Source of the DNA: Thermoplasmata archaeon
GTDB taxonomy: Archaea > Thermoplasmatota > Thermoplasmata > Lutacidiplasmatales > UBA184
Length of the DNA stretch: 33,550 nt
Direction of reading: 5' to 3'
Assembly (NCBI GenBank): GCA_022750375.1
Contig: JAKIVU010000011.1
Span: forward strand, 1 to 33,550
The number at the start of each line of letters is the position of its first letter. Within the stretch, counting starts at the first letter, position 1. The translations under genes were made by a program, and so were the position numbers. This document shows positions 29,856-33,550 of this stretch, piece after piece. The notes beneath the pieces are model-generated. The model ran no database searches. It saw nothing but the letters and a program-made list of their open reading frames with translations, and was not told the DNA's origin.

Positions 29856-29879
29856 TCCCCCCGGGCCCGTGCCGCTCCT

Positions 29880-29884
29880 GGAGG
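29880..29884 (+). promoter_or_regulatory. Shine-Dalgarno motif of rpoH
   Basis: GGAGG six bases before the GTG at 29891, within the 21 bases that separate the tRNA 3' end from rpoH. It supports this start over upstream in-frame codons that would run through the tRNA. Confidence 0.65.
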
Positions 29885-29890
29885 AACACC

Positions 29891-30229
29891 GTGACCCCGA
29901 GTCCTGCCCGCCGAACGAAGAAGCGCGCCGCGAGCGCAGCCCCAGCGAAACCGCTGCGCCCGTTCGTCGCACACCACTTGCTGCCTCGCCATGAGATCCT
30001 GACCGAGGAGGAGACGAAGCAGGTGCTCGAAACGCTCGAGACGGTCGCCGAACGCCTCCCGAAGATCCTGGTCGGGGACCCCGGCCTTCAGACCGACCCG
30101 AAGTTCGTTGCGGGGCGCGACGCCGGAGAGAACTTCACCGGACGTCTCGTCCGCATCCATCGTCCGAGCGCGACGGCCGGTACCGCGGTCGCCTACCGCC
30201 TCATCGTCCCCGCGATCGGGGGGAGCTGA
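29891..30229 (+). CDS. rpoH: DNA-directed RNA polymerase subunit H (Rpb5-like)
   Basis: This 112-residue subunit equals the C-terminal domain of eukaryotic Rpb5. Conserved pieces are '[14 protein letters not shown]', '[14 protein letters not shown]' and '[19 protein letters not shown]'. Archaeal RpoH is usually 75-85 aa; here about 25 basic, Ala/Pro-rich residues precede the domain. The GTG start at 29891 has GGAGG upstream. Placement of rpoH directly before rpoB is the classic archaeal operon order. The gene lies 21 bases after tRNA-Lys and seven bases before rpoB. Confidence 0.95.
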   Translation: MTPSPARRTKKRAASAAPAKPLRPFVAHHLLPRHEILTEEETKQVLETLETVAERLPKILVGDPGLQTDPKFVAGRDAGENFTGRLVRIHRPSATAGTAVAYRLIVPAIGGS

Positions 30230-30236
30230 CGAATCC

Positions 30237-33200
30237 ATGCGCGAAATCGTAGACGCATTCTTCCGCGAGCGTTCGATCGTCAACCATCACCTCGCCAGCT
30301 TCAACGACTTCCTGCCGACCGAGGACAACCCGAACTCTCGGATGCAGCGGATCGTCGACGAGGCCCGTGTCAGCGAGGACGCGACCGAGCACGGGATGGT
30401 CCGGCTGGACGTCCAGAAGACGAAGAGCTCGATCCAGGTGCGCGTCGGCCGCCGGCGGGATGCCCGCGGGTACGTCAGCCCTTCGGCAGAACCCACCATC
30501 CGGATCGGCAAGCCGTTCGTCAAGGAGCCGGTCGGCTCGAAGCCGACGCTCACGCCGATGGAGGCGCGACTGCGGAACCTCACCTACCAGGCGCCCATCT
30601 ACCTCGACGTCACGGTCGTCGAGAACGGCGTAGAACGGGCGAGCGAGACGGTCCACATCGGCGACCTGCCGATCATGGTCAAGAGCCGCCAGTGCAACCT
30701 TTCCAAATCCAACATCGAGGCCGACGGGCAGGTCGCCCTGTCGGACGACGAGTATCGGGCCAAGCTCGTCGAGTACGGGGAAGACCCGCTCGACCCCGGA
30801 GGCTACGCCATCATCGGCGGGACCGAACGGGTCATCATCAGCCTCGAGGACCTCGCGCCGAACCGGATCTTCGCCGAGTTCAACGAGCGGTACGGCACCC
30901 CGATCGAAAGCGCGAAGGTGTTCAGCCAGCGCGGCGGGTACCGGTCGCTCACCGTCGTCGAGAAGAAGAAGGACGGCGTTCTCCAGGTCTCCGTCCCGAC
31001 CGCGAGCGGCCAGATCCCGCTCGTGATCCTGATGAAGGCGCTCGGGATGAAGAACGACGAAGAGATCTTCCAGGCGGTCCTGGGAGAGCTGCTGCCGCTG
31101 GACGACTCGTTCGTCCAGACGATGAAGCACCTCCTCAACGTCAACCTCGAGGAGTGCGTCTCGAAGAAGCTCTACCCGCCCGAGGGCGTGCTGTCGACCG
31201 AGGACGCGCTGATCTTCCTTGAGAAGAAGTTCGCCACCGGCCAGGCCAAGGAGTACCGTCAACGCAAGGTCGACGGGATCCTCGACCGGTCGCTCCTCCC
31301 CCACCTCGGGGACACGAAGGCGAACCGTCTGAAGAAGGCGCTCTACCTCGCACGGATGGCCCGTACGGTTCTCGAGCTGCACCTCAAGGTGCGCGGCGAG
31401 GACGACAAGGACCACTACGCGAACAAGCGGCTCAAGCTCGCGGGCGACCTGATGGAAGACTTGTTCCGCGTGGCGTTCTCCCTCCTGCTCAAGGACCTGA
31501 AGTACCAGCTCGAACGCTCGTTCGCGCGGAAGAAGGACCTTCGGATCGCGAGCGCGATCCGCCCGGACCTCCTCACGCAGCGACTGGTTCACGCCCTCGC
31601 GACCGGCAACTGGGTTGGCGGGCGCGCGGGGGTTAGCCAGGTGCTCGACCGGACGAGCCACATGTCCACGATCAGTCACCTGCGCCGGGTCACGAGCCCG
31701 CTGACGCGCAGCCAGCCGCACTTCGAGGCCCGCGACCTGCACCCGACGCAGTGGGGCCGTCTCTGCCCCAACGAGACCCCCGAGGGTCAGAACTGCGGAC
31801 TCGTCAAGAACTACGCGCTCTGCGTCGATGTCTCGGAAGGGACCGACGAGGAGGAGGTCACGCTGATCCTCCGGGACAACAACACGCGCGAGATCGGTCC
31901 CGAGGTGTTCCAGGAGGCCGCCGCCCCGAAGGGAAAGCGCGCCGCCCGGGTCTACGTCAACGGGAACCTGATCGGATTGCACTCGCAGCCGCTCGACCTC
32001 GTCCGTGACATTCGCGAGCGCCGTCGTACCCGCACGCTCTCTTCGACGCTCGAGGACAAGACCTACGAGATCAACGTTCGCTACGATGCGGAGATGAACG
32101 AGGTCATCGTTCACTGCGACGCCGGGCGCCTCCGCCGCCCGCTCGTGGTCGTGCGGAACGGCGTCCCCCGCGCGACGCGCACCGACCTCGACGAGCTCGC
32201 GCGCGGCACCCGCTCGTTCACCGACCTGATACGGGAAGGGAAGATCGAGTGGCTCGACGCGGAAGAAGAGGAGGACTCGTTCATCGCGGTCGAGCCGTTC
32301 GTCTCACCGGACCGCTGCCCGAACTGCGAGCGCGCCCTGAGCCGCGGGGACGTCCGCTGGGTATCGATGGGCGACAAGCGCGACCAGGCGATGGTCGAAT
32401 GCGCGCACTGCAAGACCGAGTTCCCGACGGTGAGCCTGATCACCGAACGCCACACGCATCTCGAGATCGACCCGAACCTGATCCTCGGCGTCTGCACGGG
32501 ACTCATCCCCTACCCTGAGCACAACTCCGCACCGCGGAACACGATGGGCTCGGGAATGGCGAAGCAGGCGCTCGGCGTGGAGTCGGTCAACTACCGACGC
32601 CGGCCCGACACGCGAGGACACCTCCTGCACTACCCCCAGGCGCCCCTGTTGCAGACCCAGACGATGCGCTACGTGCACTTCACGGAGCGACCGGCGGGTC
32701 AGAACTTCGTCGTCGCCGTCCTCTCGTACGAGGGGTACAACATGCAGGATGCGCTCGTCTTCTCGAAGGGCGCGATCGACCGCGGCCTCGGCCGCTCGTC
32801 GTTCTTCCGCACGTACCGGGGAGAGGAGCGGAAGTATCCGGGCGGCCAGGAAGACCGCTTTGAGATCCCGCGCCCCGACGTCGCCGGCGCGCGCGTCGAC
32901 ACGGCCTACCGGAACCTCGGCGAGGACGGACTGATCTTCCCCGAGCTCGAGGTCACGGAAGGCGACGTCCTCGTCGGGAAGACGAGCCCGCCCCGATTCC
33001 TCGAAGAGAAGACCGACCTGTTGACCCCGCAGAAGCGCCGCGAGACGAGCGTCACCGTTCGTTTCGGTGAGTCGGGCTGGGTCGACAACGTGATCCTCAC
33101 GGAGGGCGAGAACATCTCCAAGCTCGTCAAGGTCAAGGTCCGCAATCAGCGGGTGCCGGAGCTCGGCGACAAGTTCGCGAGCCGACACGGGCAGAAGGGC

Positions 33201-33550
33201 GTCATCGGGCTCATCGTGCCGCAGGAGAATCTTCCGTTCACGCGGGACGGGGTCACTCCGGACCTGTTGATCAACCCGCACGCGATCCCGTCGCGCATGA
33301 CGGTCGCCCACGTCCTCGAGATGTTGGGCGGCAAGGTCGGCGCGCTCGAGGGAAAGACGGTCGACGGTACTGCGTTCTCCGGTGCCCGAGAGGAGGCGCT
33401 GCGCGAGGGGCTCAAGGCGGTCGGTTTCCACCCCTCGGGACGCGAGACCCTCTACGACGGCCTCACCGGCCGGCGGTTCGAGGCCGAGATCTTCGTCGGC
33501 GTGATCTACTACCAGAAGCTCCACCACATGGTCGCGGGCAAGATGCACAT
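30237..33550 (+). CDS. rpoB: DNA-directed RNA polymerase subunit B, unsplit, 3' end outside the window
   Basis: 1104 residues of the second-largest RNA polymerase subunit are present without a stop, so B'' and B' are fused, unlike in most methanogens and haloarchaea. Visible signatures include '[18 protein letters not shown]' near the start, '[20 protein letters not shown]', '[13 protein letters not shown]', '[20 protein letters not shown]' and '[16 protein letters not shown]' of the catalytic region. Between DAEEEED (from 674) and HTHLEID (from 739) there is an insertion with C694-x2-C697 and C722-x2-C725, a likely zinc ribbon. Only the clamp-proximal C-terminus lies beyond the edge. The frame is intact; ATG at 30237 follows rpoH by seven bases. 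Confidence 0.97.
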   Translation, partial: MREIVDAFFRERSIVNHHLASFNDFLPTEDNPNSRMQRIVDEARVSEDATEHGMVRLDVQKTKSSIQVRVGRRRDARGYVSPSAEPTIRIGKPFVKEPVGSKPTLTPMEARLRNLTYQAPIYLDVTVVENGVERASETVHIGDLPIMVKSRQCNLSKSNIEADGQVALSDDEYRAKLVEYGEDPLDPGGYAIIGGTERVIISLEDLAPNRIFAEFNERYGTPIESAKVFSQRGGYRSLTVVEKKKDGVLQVSVPTASGQIPLVILMKALGMKNDEEIFQAVLGELLPLDDSFVQTMKHLLNVNLEECVSKKLYPPEGVLSTEDALIFLEKKFATGQAKEYRQRKVDGILDRSLLPHLGDTKANRLKKALYLARMARTVLELHLKVRGEDDKDHYANKRLKLAGDLMEDLFRVAFSLLLKDLKYQLERSFARKKDLRIASAIRPDLLTQRLVHALATGNWVGGRAGVSQVLDRTSHMSTISHLRRVTSPLTRSQPHFEARDLHPTQWGRLCPNETPEGQNCGLVKNYALCVDVSEGTDEEEVTLILRDNNTREIGPEVFQEAAAPKGKRAARVYVNGNLIGLHSQPLDLVRDIRERRRTRTLSSTLEDKTYEINVRYDAEMNEVIVHCDAGRLRRPLVVVRNGVPRATRTDLDELARGTRSFTDLIREGKIEWLDAEEEEDSFIAVEPFVSPDRCPNCERALSRGDVRWVSMGDKRDQAMVECAHCKTEFPTVSLITERHTHLEIDPNLILGVCTGLIPYPEHNSAPRNTMGSGMAKQALGVESVNYRRRPDTRGHLLHYPQAPLLQTQTMRYVHFTERPAGQNFVVAVLSYEGYNMQDALVFSKGAIDRGLGRSSFFRTYRGEERKYPGGQEDRFEIPRPDVAGARVDTAYRNLGEDGLIFPELEVTEGDVLVGKTSPPRFLEEKTDLLTPQKRRETSVTVRFGESGWVDNVILTEGENISKLVKVKVRNQRVPELGDKFASRHGQKGVIGLIVPQENLPFTRDGVTPDLLINPHAIPSRMTVAHVLEMLGGKVGALEGKTVDGTAFSGAREEALREGLKAVGFHPSGRETLYDGLTGRRFEAEIFVGVIYYQKLHHMVAGKMH

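Larger units (their letters stand above)
29727..29869 (+). tRNA. tRNA-Lys(UUU) interrupted in the D-loop and T-loop
   Basis: The acceptor arm is GGGCCCG (29727-29733) paired perfectly with CGGGCCC (29862-29868), plus discriminator G at 29869 and no encoded CCA. D-stem GCTC (29736-29739) pairs with GAGC (29780-29783). The anticodon loop CTTTTAA (29790-29796) gives anticodon UUU. T-stem GGGGG (29807-29811) pairs with CCCCC (29857-29861). Between the D-stem halves there are about 31 extra bases after GG (positions 18-19), and between TTCGAA and the T-stem 3' half about 38 extra. Removing these gives a standard 74-base tRNA. The anticodon loop itself is uninterrupted. One U-U mismatch closes the top of the anticodon stem. 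Confidence 0.92.

Noticed and set aside
30201-33548. Long minus-strand frames opposite rpoB
   Set aside because: Compositional shadows; the plus strand encodes unmistakable RpoB throughout.

Overview
The window is a GC-rich, densely packed archaeal chromosome segment with no mobile elements, CRISPR arrays or rRNA. Archaeal markers are FttA/aCPSF1 beside the proteasome beta subunit, RNA polymerase subunits H and B, Dph6, archaeal-type AlaRS with an N-terminal zinc motif, a stand-alone GMP synthase ATPase subunit, a UPF0147 protein and TATA-like boxes. The unsplit rpoB together with large secreted beta-propeller proteins carrying 'ETGLP' and 'LPxGC' modules suggest an uncultured high-GC Thermoplasmata-like lineage. 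That placement is inference from gene content; no phylogeny could be run.

Layout. 1-2158 (minus): fttA, cut by the window edge, and psmB. 2353-6305 (plus): a succinate dehydrogenase/fumarate reductase operon sdhA-sdhB-sdhE with 1- and 4-base overlaps and a RidA-type deaminase overlapping its end. 6352-7283: a TMEM175-like channel converging on a small Cys-rich protein. 7343-12513 (minus): two large secreted, membrane-anchored beta-propeller proteins (YVTN type and Kelch type) sharing one C-terminal anchor design. 12584-14275 (minus): a ribbon-helix-helix-like protein, GMP synthase subunit B and PurE. 14328-14981 (plus): a dolichol-kinase-like membrane protein. 14986-19232 (minus): a two-domain KaiC/GvpD-like ATPase and alaS. 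19400-24422: an MFS transporter converging on nth, followed by folC and an acyl-CoA mutase whose specificity residues look like isobutyryl-CoA mutase. 24463-28572 (minus): purS-purL-dph6-methyltransferase. 28775-29667 (plus): a 57-residue protein, a Lrp/AsnC ligand-binding-domain protein and a UPF0147 protein. 29727-33550 (plus): a tRNA-Lys(UUU) gene interrupted in the D-loop and in the T-loop, followed 21 bases later by rpoH and then rpoB, which runs off the window.

Most genes are housekeeping: purine synthesis (purE, purS, purL, guaA subunit B), transcription and its termination (rpoH, rpoB, fttA), protein turnover and translation (psmB, alaS, dph6, tRNA-Lys), folate (folC), repair (nth) and central carbon metabolism (sdhABE, acyl-CoA mutase). 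Many start codons lie 22-35 bases downstream of a TATA-like box, suggesting leaderless mRNAs. Operon-internal genes use ATGA/GTGA overlaps or Shine-Dalgarno-like motifs.

I found no clear new multi-gene system. The most unusual signals are the doubly interrupted tRNA-Lys at the head of the RNA polymerase operon, the matched pair of proline-tailed surface propellers, the mutase with F/Q specificity residues, a zinc-ribbon-like insertion in RpoB, and a ~300 bp antisense overlap of two conserved genes. No stretch of more than 300 bases lacks a gene.
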